8,997 bases of DNA from Verrucomicrobiota bacterium (GTDB lineage Bacteria; Verrucomicrobiota; Verrucomicrobiia; Opitutales; Opitutaceae). Position numbers and translations under genes: made by a program. Below the pieces are notes generated by a model, which did not search any database, was not told where the DNA came from, and saw nothing but the letters and a program-made list of their open reading frames with translations. This document shows, piece by piece, positions 1-6,874 of this stretch (its first letter is position 1; every line of letters begins with the position of its first letter). The stretch lies in NCBI GenBank assembly GCA_023430825.1, contig JAEYYL010000367.1:1-8997 (forward strand). The letters run 5' to 3'.

Positions 1-27
1 TTCGTCGGCAGCGTCAGTTGTTTATAA

Positions 28-54
28 GAGACCGCGGCGGGGGCGCCGCGGCTC
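28..54 (-). terminator. Intrinsic terminator of the GH26 gene
   Basis: A GC-rich stem-loop lies 20 bp beyond the stop of the GH26 gene. Bases 32-39 (CCGCGGCG) pair perfectly with 44-51 (CGCCGCGG) around a four-base loop. Pairing continues with 28-30 (GAG) and 52-54 (CTC) if A31 is bulged, giving about 11 base pairs. Read on the minus strand, the stem is followed by a T-rich stretch (TTATAAAC), which supports Rho-independent termination of minus-strand transcription. The T-tract is imperfect, as is common in high-GC genomes. Confidence 0.7.
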
Positions 55-74
55 CATCATCGAGTGGGCGGGCG

Positions 75-1100
75 TTACTCGGCTTTGCCCGTGAGGCCGG
101 CGGGCAGGTCGTCGCGGTTGACGATCCACGGATGGGCGAGGAGTTCGGCGACATGCTCGTTCTCCGCGAGGCTCCATTTGTCGTTCCAGCTCATGAAAAA
201 CGTCGTGCGGGGGAAATGCTTCACGATGCCCTCGATGAAGCGACGGTAGTCGTAGGTGCCCGGCGGGTTCTGGGCGCCATGCGGGCCGTATTCGCCGAAG
301 CCGAACGGCTTGGGCAGACCCGCGAGCGCATCGTAGCCTTTGATGTGCTTGGGATCGATGTGATCGGTGTAGGCGTCGAAGGCGACGAGGTCGACGTAAG
401 CGTCGCCGGGATAGTAGTCGCCGGTGTTGGCCATGTGATTCGGCCCGTAAACCCAGAGCAGGTTGTCGAGGCGCTTCGTGTGCGTGAAATAGTCGAACAT
501 GTGCCGCCACACCGCGATGAAATCGGCGGGCGGTTTCGCGCCCCACCAGAACCACGCCCCGTTCATCTCGTGAAACGGGCGCCACAACACCGGCACGCCG
601 GCGTCCTCGAGTTCCTGCAAACCGGCGGCCAGGGTGTCGAGTTCCTGCATCCAGCGCCGATGCGTGTCGGTCGTGGGATCGAGCAGGTCTTTCAGATCCA
701 CGCCCTTGTCGCGCAGACCGCCGCCCGCCGGATTGGCGGGGTTGTAGAGGTGGACCCCGACGGTCACGAGGCCGCCCGCTTTCCAATAGGCGATGGCGCT
801 TTCGTTGGAGACTTTCGTCGCGAGGCCGCCGGAGGGAAAATCCACATAGTCGAAGCCAGCCATCGCGGGCCACTCGCCGGTTTTCGCGTGGATCTTCTCG
901 ATGATCGCCAACGTGCCGGTGTCGCCGAAATTCGTGAACTGGCCGGAGAGGACGCGTTTCTCGGTGCGGGCTTCGAGTCCGGCGATGTAGGCGAGGATCG
1001 CTCGCGTTTTTGGGTTCGTTTGCGGGTTGGCCGGCGCGGGTTCGGCGGCGAAAGCACCGATCGCGAGAGAGGCCAACAAGAGAAGGGAAGCGATGCGCAT
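75..1100 (-). CDS. Secreted glycoside hydrolase family 26 (beta-mannanase-like)
   Basis: This 341-residue protein is probably an exported endo-beta-1,4-mannanase that cleaves mannan-type hemicellulose outside the cytoplasmic membrane. Residues 1-19 form a Sec signal peptide: Arg2, a Leu/Ala-rich core, and a likely cleavage near AFA-A. The rest is one (beta/alpha)8 GH26 domain with no binding module. Clan GH-A landmarks are clear: the acid/base Glu178 in RPFHEMNGAWFWWG (174-187), the nucleophile Glu270 in GFGEYGP (267-273), and an N-terminal LSGQF motif (51-55). The length fits a bare catalytic domain. The start at 1100 is chosen because the signal peptide begins there; no Shine-Dalgarno sequence precedes it. 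The gene is transcribed alone, divergently from the SulP gene, and ends at a hairpin. GH26 also includes enzymes acting on mixed-linkage glucan or beta-1,3-xylan, so the exact substrate is inferred. Confidence 0.9.
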   Translation of the reverse strand: MRIASLLLLASLAIGAFAAEPAPANPQTNPKTRAILAYIAGLEARTEKRVLSGQFTNFGDTGTLAIIEKIHAKTGEWPAMAGFDYVDFPSGGLATKVSNESAIAYWKAGGLVTVGVHLYNPANPAGGGLRDKGVDLKDLLDPTTDTHRRWMQELDTLAAGLQELEDAGVPVLWRPFHEMNGAWFWWGAKPPADFIAVWRHMFDYFTHTKRLDNLLWVYGPNHMANTGDYYPGDAYVDLVAFDAYTDHIDPKHIKGYDALAGLPKPFGFGEYGPHGAQNPPGTYDYRRFIEGIVKHFPRTTFFMSWNDKWSLAENEHVAELLAHPWIVNRDDLPAGLTGKAE

Positions 1101-1320
1101 GATGGGTGCGCGTGACTAAGGCGAGCGCTCGCGTCATCGCAAACCAAACTCCCAATTGGTCCCGGCGCATCCCTCGCGCCGGCTCGTGCGTTCCCCTCAC
1201 CCGGTGCGAGCGATGTCGCGGCGCAAGGGATGCGCAGAAAATGACAAGGAGCGCGGCTTGCCGCAGCCGATCGGCGGGCGCACAATCGCGGGCACCAAGA
1301 TGAACGGCACCGACGGTTAT
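1101..1320. promoter_or_regulatory. Divergent intergenic control region with inverted repeats
   Basis: This gap separates the starts of the minus-strand GH26 gene and the plus-strand SulP gene, so it should hold promoters for both. Visible symmetric elements are a perfect 12-bp palindrome GCGAGCGCTCGC at 1121-1132, an 8-bp palindrome CCAATTGG at 1152-1159, and a 7-bp inverted repeat at 1162-1168 and 1176-1182 (CCGGCGC and GCGCCGG) around a 7-base loop. I cannot point to convincing -35/-10 boxes. The palindromes could be operators, and the third repeat could be a hairpin in the transporter's leader RNA. Short GC palindromes arise by chance in DNA of this composition, so function is uncertain. 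Confidence 0.35.
1246..1260 (+). promoter_or_regulatory. Possible RBS and TTG start upstream of the SulP gene
   Basis: AAGGAG at 1246-1251 is followed after six bases by an in-frame TTG at 1258, which would add 21 residues to the SulP protein. It is the best Shine-Dalgarno match near this gene, whereas the ATGs at 1300 and 1321 have none. The extra residues do not resemble the usual SulP N terminus, so this may be fortuitous or may mark a short translated leader. Confidence 0.25.
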
Positions 1321-2988
1321 ATGTCCTTTCGACCCAAATTGTTCGAGGCGCTCGCCGGTTACAACCGGGAGCGCTTCATGAAGGACCTGATGGCCGGATT
1401 CACCGTCGGCATCGTGGCGCTGTCGCTGTGCGTGGGATTGGGGATCGCGTCGGGCGTGACGCCGGCGGCGGGGCTCTATACCGGCATCATCGGCGGCTTT
1501 CTTGTTTCGGCGTTGGGTGGTTCGCGGGTGCAGATCGGGGGGCCGGCCGGGGCGTTCGTGGGCTTGGTCGCGCTGGTTGGCGCAAAATACGGGCTGCCGA
1601 GTCTGCTCATCTGCACGATGCTCGCGGGCGTCATCACGTTTTTGATGGGCGCGCTGCGGCTCGGATCGCTGATCCGGTTCATCCCGCAGCCGGTGACGAT
1701 GGGTTTCACCTGCGGGATCGCGATCACGATCATGACGACGCAGATCCGGCCGTTGCTCGGGTTGCAGCTGGAGCACGAGCCGGCGGAATTTTTGCCCAAG
1801 ATGATCGCGCTGGCGCAAGCGCTGCCGACGGTCAACTGGCTGGCGGTCGCGGTCGGCGGGCTGTCGTTGCTGCTGGTGGCGAAGTGGCCGGCGAAGTTGA
1901 GCAAGCGCGTGCCGGGCTCGATCGTCGCGGTGATCGTGGGGACCGTGCTGGTGTATTTCACGCATTGGCCGGTGGAGACGATCGGGAGTAAGTTCGGCGG
2001 GATTCCGCGCGGGCTGCCGACGATGGCGTGGCCGGATTTCGACTGGCGCACGATGAACGAACTGATCGGGCCGGCGTTCACGATCGCGATCCTCGGCGCG
2101 ATCGAGTCGCTGTTGTCGGCGGTGGTGGCGGACGGCCTGATCGACGACCGGCACGATTCGAACCAGGAGTTGATGGCGCAGGGCGTGGCGAATTTCGTGG
2201 TGCCGATCTTTGGGGGAATTCCGGTGACGGGCGTGATCGCGCGGACGGCGACGAACATCCGCAACGGCGCGAACACGCCGGTGGCCGGGATCGTGCACGC
2301 GGTGTTTCTGCTCGTGGTGCTGCTGGTGGCGGCGCCGCTGGCCGCGCACGTGCCGCTGGTGACATTGGCGGCCGTGCTGGTGGTGGTGGCCTGGCGAATG
2401 GGCGAGTGGGACGAGTTTCTTTGGCTGCGTCGCCGGCCGGCGAGCGACGGGTTGGTGTTTTTGACGACGTTTGCGCTGACCGTGTGCTTCGATCTGACGA
2501 CGGCGGTCGGCGTGGGAATGATCCTGGCGGCGGGGCTGTTCGTGAAGCGCGTCGCGGATACGACGGAAGTGCAGGCGATGACGCGCGAGGTGGACGGTGC
2601 GCGCCATGCGGCGGTGAAGGATCTGCCGAAGGAGGCGGTGGTGTATCGCGTGTTCGGCGCGCTGCTGTTCGGCGCGGCGGACAAGCTCGAGACGGTGCTG
2701 CGGCGGGCGGGCGGCGAGACGCGCGTGATCATCCTGCACCTGGCGGCGGTGACGGCGATCGACACCACGGCGCTCGACCGGCTCGAGGATCTGCATGCGA
2801 AACTGCGGCGGCACGGAAAACATCTGATTCTCTGCGGGCCGCACACGCAGCCGTATTTCACGATGGAGAAGGCGGGCTTTCTCGACGACGTGGGGCGCGA
2901 CAACGTGGTGGCGGATCTCGATGCCGCGGTCGCGCGCGCGAGGACGTTGATCCCGCTGCGCAAGCCCGCGACGCGCGCGCCGTTCTGA
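1321..2988 (+). CDS. SulP-family anion transporter with STAS domain
   Basis: This is an integral inner-membrane transporter of the SulP (SLC26) family, which carries sulfate, bicarbonate or dicarboxylates, usually by proton or sodium symport. The 555-residue protein has the family layout: FRPK near the start, then a hydrophobic transporter core at about 20-410 with many membrane segments, including the GGSRVQIGGPAGAF signature (67-80) that contributes to the anion site, and IESLLSAVVAD (261-271). A cytoplasmic STAS domain follows at about 438-540; its key loop reads AIDTTALDRL (479-488), with Thr where many STAS proteins have Ser. The ATG at 1321 gives the usual SulP N terminus. Alternatives are an ATG at 1300 (562 residues) and a TTG at 1258 preceded by AAGGAG at 1246-1251. 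It stands alone on its strand, 220 bp before the next gene. The substrate cannot be told from sequence. Confidence 0.93.
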   Translation: MSFRPKLFEALAGYNRERFMKDLMAGFTVGIVALSLCVGLGIASGVTPAAGLYTGIIGGFLVSALGGSRVQIGGPAGAFVGLVALVGAKYGLPSLLICTMLAGVITFLMGALRLGSLIRFIPQPVTMGFTCGIAITIMTTQIRPLLGLQLEHEPAEFLPKMIALAQALPTVNWLAVAVGGLSLLLVAKWPAKLSKRVPGSIVAVIVGTVLVYFTHWPVETIGSKFGGIPRGLPTMAWPDFDWRTMNELIGPAFTIAILGAIESLLSAVVADGLIDDRHDSNQELMAQGVANFVVPIFGGIPVTGVIARTATNIRNGANTPVAGIVHAVFLLVVLLVAAPLAAHVPLVTLAAVLVVVAWRMGEWDEFLWLRRRPASDGLVFLTTFALTVCFDLTTAVGVGMILAAGLFVKRVADTTEVQAMTREVDGARHAAVKDLPKEAVVYRVFGALLFGAADKLETVLRRAGGETRVIILHLAAVTAIDTTALDRLEDLHAKLRRHGKHLILCGPHTQPYFTMEKAGFLDDVGRDNVVADLDAAVARARTLIPLRKPATRAPF

Positions 2989-3208
2989 GCGGGCAGGCGG
3001 GGCGAATCGGCGCGCCGGAAATCGCGGCGCGGGAGGGCGGGCGTTGGCGCATGTTCTGCTCAACGCGCGCGCTCCTGCGCCCACGATGCCACGACTCATT
3101 ATCCGCATGCCTGAAAAAAATTCATGTGACGCCGGCCGACGATCGTTTCACGCGCGAAACGCCGGGCACTGACCTGGAGCGAGCGAGTATCCCGATTTGT
3201 CCCGCCCG
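2989..3208. promoter_or_regulatory. Intergenic region with candidate operator for the MFS-ALDH pair
   Basis: No gene is seen here. The 220 bp should contain the end of the SulP transcript and the promoter of the exporter-dehydrogenase pair. The latter half has a local AT-rich patch, including seven A residues at 3114-3120 that could act as an UP-like element. Further on is an inverted repeat of six bases per arm, CGTTTC (3144-3149) and GAAACG (3156-3161), spaced by six bases and ending 47 bp before the exporter start. This spacing and position suit a repressor operator, but no regulator gene lies nearby. No strong terminator with a T-tract was found after the SulP stop. Confidence 0.35.
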
Positions 3209-4429
3209 ATGTTTCGCGCGCTGCAGTTCCCGAACTTCCGCTGGTTCCTGCTGAGCCAGGCGTGCGCGATGACCGGCACCTGGATGCAACAGGTCGCGCT
3301 CGGCTGGCTCGTCTTCGAAATGACCGGCTCGGCGTTTCACCTCGGGCTGGTCGGCGCCGCAGCGACGATTCCGAGTTTCGCACTGTCGCCGATCGCCGGC
3401 GTGATGGCCGATCGATTCGACCGGCGCCGCATCGTCGTCACGATCCAGGTCTTCGCCGCGATCCATTCGCTGGTCCTCGCACTGCTCGTCGCCGGCGGTC
3501 GCGCGACGGTGGAAATGCTGATCGGGCTCAGCCTGCTGCTCGGCGTGGCCCAGGCGTTCGACTGGCCGACGCGCCAGAGTTTGGTGGTTCATCTCGTGGA
3601 GGGCCGAACGCACCTCGGCAACGCGATCGCACTCAATTCCACGATCTTCAACCTCGCGAGAATCGGCGGGCCATCGTTCGCCGGGCTCCTGCTCGGCCTG
3701 GACCGCGGCGCGTGGTGCTTCGGATTCGCCGCGCTCGCGTCGGGGCTGGCGCTGGCGGCGATGACCCGTATCCGAATGTCAACTACGACTGCGCCCCGCG
3801 CGGGCGGTGCGTGGGGACGGGAGTTTCGGGCCGGCGCCGGCTACGCGTGGCGCGAGCCGGCGATCCGCCGGAGTCTCGCGCTCGTGGCGCTGGCGAGCGG
3901 GTGCATCATGCCGTATGCTGCGCTGCTGCCGTTGTTCGCGGCGGAGGTTCTGGCCGGCGACGCGCGATTGTATGGGCTGCTCGCGGCCGCTCCGGCCGTG
4001 GGCGCGGTGACGGGCGGCCTGCTGCTGGCGCGGCGCGCTTCCTCCGCGGGGTTGCCCCGGCAGATTCGGGCCATGGGCGCGATCGCGCCGGTGAGCGTCG
4101 CGATGTTCGCGGTGTCGCGTTTTCTGCCGCTGACCCTCGCGGCGCTCATCGTGCTCGGCGGCGCGATGATGGTCTGGATGTCGTCGATCAACACGCGCCT
4201 CCAGAGCACGGTCGTCGAGCGGATGCGGGGACGCGTGATGAGTTTTTTCGTCATGGCGCTGATGGGCGCCTTGCCGTGCGGTTACCTCGTCATGGGCGCA
4301 CTGGCGGAACACGCGGGACCGACCGTTGCGGTGCTCACCGGCGCCGCGCTCTGCCTGGCGGGAAACTTTTGGCTGCACCGCGTGGCGCGCGCCGAACGCC
4401 CGGCGCTGTTGTCCGGGGAGCCGGCATGA
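3209..4429 (+). CDS. MFS exporter, EntS-like (MFS_3 family)
   Basis: This 406-residue inner-membrane protein belongs to the major facilitator superfamily, in the branch that includes the enterobactin exporter EntS and similar putative drug or metabolite exporters. It is almost entirely hydrophobic helices, about 12, with a polar central loop near residue 190. Motif A between the second and third helices reads GVMADRFDRRR (64-74). The stretch from RQSLV (122) through NAIALNSTIFNLARIGGP (138-155) is characteristic of the MFS_3 branch. The ATG at 3209 is preferred because MFRALQFPNFRWFL matches the usual family start; a TTG at 3197 would add four residues. Its stop overlaps the start of the aldehyde dehydrogenase by four bases, so the two are co-transcribed. 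The transported compound is unknown. Pairing with an aldehyde dehydrogenase might mean export of an acid or of a toxic aldehyde precursor; that is speculation. Confidence 0.88.
   Translation: MFRALQFPNFRWFLLSQACAMTGTWMQQVALGWLVFEMTGSAFHLGLVGAAATIPSFALSPIAGVMADRFDRRRIVVTIQVFAAIHSLVLALLVAGGRATVEMLIGLSLLLGVAQAFDWPTRQSLVVHLVEGRTHLGNAIALNSTIFNLARIGGPSFAGLLLGLDRGAWCFGFAALASGLALAAMTRIRMSTTTAPRAGGAWGREFRAGAGYAWREPAIRRSLALVALASGCIMPYAALLPLFAAEVLAGDARLYGLLAAAPAVGAVTGGLLLARRASSAGLPRQIRAMGAIAPVSVAMFAVSRFLPLTLAALIVLGGAMMVWMSSINTRLQSTVVERMRGRVMSFFVMALMGALPCGYLVMGALAEHAGPTVAVLTGAALCLAGNFWLHRVARAERPALLSGEPA
4415..4420 (+). promoter_or_regulatory. RBS for the aldehyde dehydrogenase
   Basis: GGGGAG lies five bases upstream of the ATG at 4426 and inside the last codons of the exporter gene. 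It is the clearest Shine-Dalgarno sequence before an assigned start in the window. Together with the ATGA stop/start overlap it indicates translational coupling and fixes the dehydrogenase start. Confidence 0.65.
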
Positions 4430-5916
4430 ACGCGCTGCCGCAGTTCCAATCGATGTCGCCCGTCGTGGAGACCGTCCTGGACCGCGTGACGGGCAGTCTG
4501 CCGCCGGTGGTTGGCCCGCGCGCAGAAGAAGCGGGTGCAGACGCTGCGGCCGGCGGGTTTGTCTCCATCAATCCTGCGACCGGCCGGCGGTTCGCGACGT
4601 ATCGCGCGCATTCCTCGGGGGAAGTCGCCGCGGCGACGGCCGCCGGCGACCGCGCATTTCGCCGTTGGCGCGAAACGCCGATGGAGGAGCGCACGGCGCA
4701 TCTTCGTTCGCTCGCGCGGGCGCTGGCCGAGCGGCAGACCGAACTCGCGGCGCTGCTCACAGCCGAAGTCGGAAAACCGATCGCGCAGTCGCTGCGCGAG
4801 ATCGAGAAATGCGTGGCCGTCTGCGACCACTATGCGGACCAGGGGCCCGCCTTTCTCGCGTGCGAACATCCGCCGGGCTCGCCCGCGCAGGCGCACGTCG
4901 AGTTCGCTCCGCTGGGAATCGTGCTGGCGATCATGCCGTGGAATTTCCCGTTCTGGCAGTTGTTTCGCGTGGCCGCTCCGGCGTTGGTGAGCGGCAATGT
5001 CGTGTTGCTCAAGCATGCGAACAACGTCTGCGGTTGCGCACGCGCGATCGAGCGGGTGTGTCGCGCCGCCGGCCTGCCTCGCGGTCTGGTGCAGTCGCTG
5101 CGGATCTCGCCGCGCGAGGTCGAGACCCTGATCGGCGATCCGCGGGTGCGAGCGGTCACGGTGACCGGAAGCGCCGCGGCCGGAAAAAGGATCGCGGCGA
5201 TCGCGGGCGCGGCCATGAAGCCGGGCACCTATGAACTGGGCGGCAACGACGCGGCGCTCGTGTTGCGGGATGCGGACATCGGGTTGGCGGCGAAAGTGTC
5301 CGCGCACTCGCGTTTGATCAACAGCGGCCAGAGTTGCATCGCGACGAAGCGTTTCATCGTGGTGCGCTCCGTCTTGAAACGTTTCGAATGCGCTCTCGTG
5401 GAGGCCATGGCGGCCTATCGCGTCGGCGACCCGATGGACTCCGCGACCCAGATCGGACCGCTCGCGCGGCTCGACCGGCGGATCGAGCTCCAGCGCCAGG
5501 TCGCCGGGAGTGTCGCCGCGGGAGCGCGGCTGCTGCTCGGCGGAACGGCGCTGCCGGGCGCGGGATTCTTTTATCCGCCGACGGTGCTGACCGACGTGCG
5601 GCCCGGCATGACGGCGTTCGAGGAAGAAGTGTTCGGGCCGGTGGCGTCGATCGTCCCGGTGCGCGACGAAGCGGCGGCCATTCGCCTCGCGAACGCGACG
5701 AGCTACGGGCTGGGGGCGGCGGTCTTCACCGCGGATCGCGTGCGCGGGCGCCGCATTGCCGCGCAGCTGGATTGCGGCCTCGTGTTTCTCAACGCCTACG
5801 CTCGTTCCGATCTCAACCTGCCGTTTGGCGGCACGAAAGACAGCGGCTACGGGCGCGAACTGGGCATCTGGGGTGCGCGCGCGTTTGCGAATGTCAAATC
5901 GGTGTGGGTCGATTGA
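4426..5916 (+). CDS. NAD(P)-dependent aldehyde dehydrogenase, YneI/Sad-like
   Basis: This 496-residue cytoplasmic enzyme oxidises an aldehyde to the acid with NAD(P). The closest family I recognise is the YneI/Sad type of succinate-semialdehyde dehydrogenase. Key sites are present: IMPWNFPFWQ (169-178) with oxyanion-hole Asn173, Lys196 in LLKHANN for cofactor binding, VTGSAAAGK (246-254) of the Rossmann fold, general base Glu270 in ELGGND, nucleophile Cys304 in NSGQSCIATKRF (299-310), and EVFGP (401-405). The C-terminal LPFGGTKDSGYGREL (465-479) and the ending FANVKSVWVD are typical of this branch. About 45 residues precede the usual beginning (SINPATG at 48-54), making it longer than the roughly 460-residue relatives. 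The start is supported by the RBS and the four-base overlap with the exporter gene. The real substrate may be another aldehyde. Confidence 0.92.
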   Translation: MNALPQFQSMSPVVETVLDRVTGSLPPVVGPRAEEAGADAAAGGFVSINPATGRRFATYRAHSSGEVAAATAAGDRAFRRWRETPMEERTAHLRSLARALAERQTELAALLTAEVGKPIAQSLREIEKCVAVCDHYADQGPAFLACEHPPGSPAQAHVEFAPLGIVLAIMPWNFPFWQLFRVAAPALVSGNVVLLKHANNVCGCARAIERVCRAAGLPRGLVQSLRISPREVETLIGDPRVRAVTVTGSAAAGKRIAAIAGAAMKPGTYELGGNDAALVLRDADIGLAAKVSAHSRLINSGQSCIATKRFIVVRSVLKRFECALVEAMAAYRVGDPMDSATQIGPLARLDRRIELQRQVAGSVAAGARLLLGGTALPGAGFFYPPTVLTDVRPGMTAFEEEVFGPVASIVPVRDEAAAIRLANATSYGLGAAVFTADRVRGRRIAAQLDCGLVFLNAYARSDLNLPFGGTKDSGYGRELGIWGARAFANVKSVWVD

Positions 5917-5927
5917 ACGACCGGTGG

Positions 5928-5968
5928 GCGCGGTTCTCCTGGTTTCGTCCCCGGGGCCGAAACCGCGC
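5928..5968. terminator. Bidirectional terminator-like hairpin between convergent genes
   Basis: The 76-bp gap between the convergent dehydrogenase and pdxJ stops holds two overlapping inverted repeats. GGTTTCG (5941-5947) pairs with CGAAACC (5958-5964). Separately, GCGCGGTT (5928-5935) pairs with AACCGCGC (5961-5968). They share bases 5961-5964, so they are alternative folds. Neither is followed by a T-run on either strand, so the assignment as a shared terminator rests on position and stem strength. Confidence 0.45.
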
Positions 5969-5992
5969 GACGAGGCTCACGCGGCGAGCGAT

Positions 5993-6745
5993 TCACCTTT
6001 GCGATGCGGTCATGCGCGCGCGCATCTCGCGCACGGCTTCCTCGATGCCGGTGAAGAGCGCACGGCTGATGATGCTGTGGCCGATGTTCAATTCGTGGAG
6101 GTGGGGAAGGGTGCGGATCTCCGCGATGTTGATGTAGTTGATGCCGTGGCCGGCATTGACCACGAGGCGGAGTTGGGCGGCCTGGACGCAGGCGCGACGG
6201 AGTCGTGCGAGTTCGCGGGCGCGTGCCGGGCCGGGCGCGGCGTTCGCGTAAGCGCCGGTGTGCAGTTCGATCCACGGCGTGCTCAACGCGGCGGACGCTT
6301 CGATCGCGGCGTCATCCGGATCGATGAACAGGCTCGTGGCGATGCCCGCCGAGCTCATCGCCTCGATGCAATCGCGCACGCGTTCGGGCTGGCCGATGAC
6401 ATCGAGGCCGCCCTCGGTCGTGATCTCCTCCCGGCTCTCCGGGACGAGACAAACGGAGTCGGGTTTCAGCTTCAGGGCGAAGTCGATCATCGCGGGAGTG
6501 CAGGCCATCTCGAGGTTGAGCCGCGTGGCGATCGTTTCGCGGATGCGCCAGGTATCCCTGTCCTGGATATGCCGGCGGTCCTCCCGCAAGTGGAGGGTGA
6601 TGCCGTCGACGCCGGCACGCTCGGCGAGGAGGGCGAGCGAGACGGGATCGGGCTCCACCGTCCCGCCGACTGGGGCGGATGCGTGACGATAGCGGGCTTG
6701 GCGCACGGTCGCGCAGTGATCGATGTTGAGGCCGAGAAGGAGCAT
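5993..6745 (-). CDS. pdxJ: Pyridoxine 5'-phosphate synthase PdxJ
   Basis: PdxJ catalyses the last ring-closing step of the DXP-dependent vitamin B6 pathway, joining 3-amino-2-oxopropyl phosphate and 1-deoxy-D-xylulose 5-phosphate to give pyridoxine 5'-phosphate in the cytoplasm. The 250-residue protein is a full-length TIM barrel with the family signatures: LGLNIDHCATVRQAR (4-18), EPDPVSLA, the catalytic His in GITLHLREDRRHIQDRD (48-64), the catalytic Glu in LNLEMA, VCLVPE, and NAGHGINY with the third catalytic His. The C-terminal ELNIGHSIISRALF is also typical. The start is the ATG at 6745, because an upstream in-frame ATG at 6853 would add 36 residues unlike any PdxJ and would begin within the 6839-6864 hairpin. 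No Shine-Dalgarno sequence is seen. No other B6 gene is adjacent, and the gene appears to be transcribed alone. Confidence 0.96.
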   Translation of the reverse strand: MLLLGLNIDHCATVRQARYRHASAPVGGTVEPDPVSLALLAERAGVDGITLHLREDRRHIQDRDTWRIRETIATRLNLEMACTPAMIDFALKLKPDSVCLVPESREEITTEGGLDVIGQPERVRDCIEAMSSAGIATSLFIDPDDAAIEASAALSTPWIELHTGAYANAAPGPARARELARLRRACVQAAQLRLVVNAGHGINYINIAEIRTLPHLHELNIGHSIISRALFTGIEEAVREMRARMTASQR

Positions 6746-6838
6746 GACGGGAGATGGGAACGACGGAAAACGTGAGACGCCTTCCCAGCGTAAGCAGCCG
6801 GCGCGCCGAATCCCGCTCGAGCGGCGAAAGCGAATGCA

Positions 6839-6864
6839 GATCCTGCCCCGCACGGGGCAGGATC
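6839..6864 (-). terminator. Perfect 11-bp hairpin between the small gene and pdxJ
   Basis: GATCCTGCCCC (6839-6849) and GGGGCAGGATC (6854-6864) pair without mismatch around a four-base loop. On the minus strand the hairpin begins 10 bp after the stop of the 82-residue gene. The sequence after it on that strand (TGCATTCGCTTTC) contains some T but no true T-run. It most likely terminates the small gene's transcript or separates it from pdxJ; it could also be an attenuator or an RNA 3'-end stabiliser. Confidence 0.55.
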
Positions 6865-6874
6865 CGCGCGGGCG

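Noticed and set aside
18..1115. Plus-strand frame of 365 codons across the GH26 gene
   Set aside because: Antisense shadow of the GH26 gene, whose signal peptide and catalytic motifs are clear on the minus strand.
1476..2963. Minus-strand frame of 495 codons opposite the SulP gene
   Set aside because: Low-complexity Ser/Arg/Ala/Thr-rich antisense translation opposite an unmistakable transporter.
22..3108. Very long minus-strand open frame of about 1028 codons
   Set aside because: It runs antisense through the SulP gene and out of frame over the GH26 gene. Its translation is dominated by Arg, His, Pro and Gln without domains, as expected from a stop-poor GC-rich shadow.
3114..3120. Run of seven A residues as the T-tract of a minus-strand terminator
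   Set aside because: No minus-strand gene ends there and no strong stem adjoins it; it is more likely part of the AT-richer promoter area of the exporter.
3262..4425. Upstream 388-codon extension of the aldehyde dehydrogenase frame
   Set aside because: It overlaps the MFS exporter out of frame and translates to Arg/Gly/Ala-rich nonsense; the dehydrogenase begins at 4426.
3008..6808. CGGCGCGCCG palindrome in two intergenic regions (3008-3017 and 6799-6808)
   Set aside because: A ten-base all-GC word recurring once in 9 kb of such GC-rich DNA is close to chance, and the flanks do not match.
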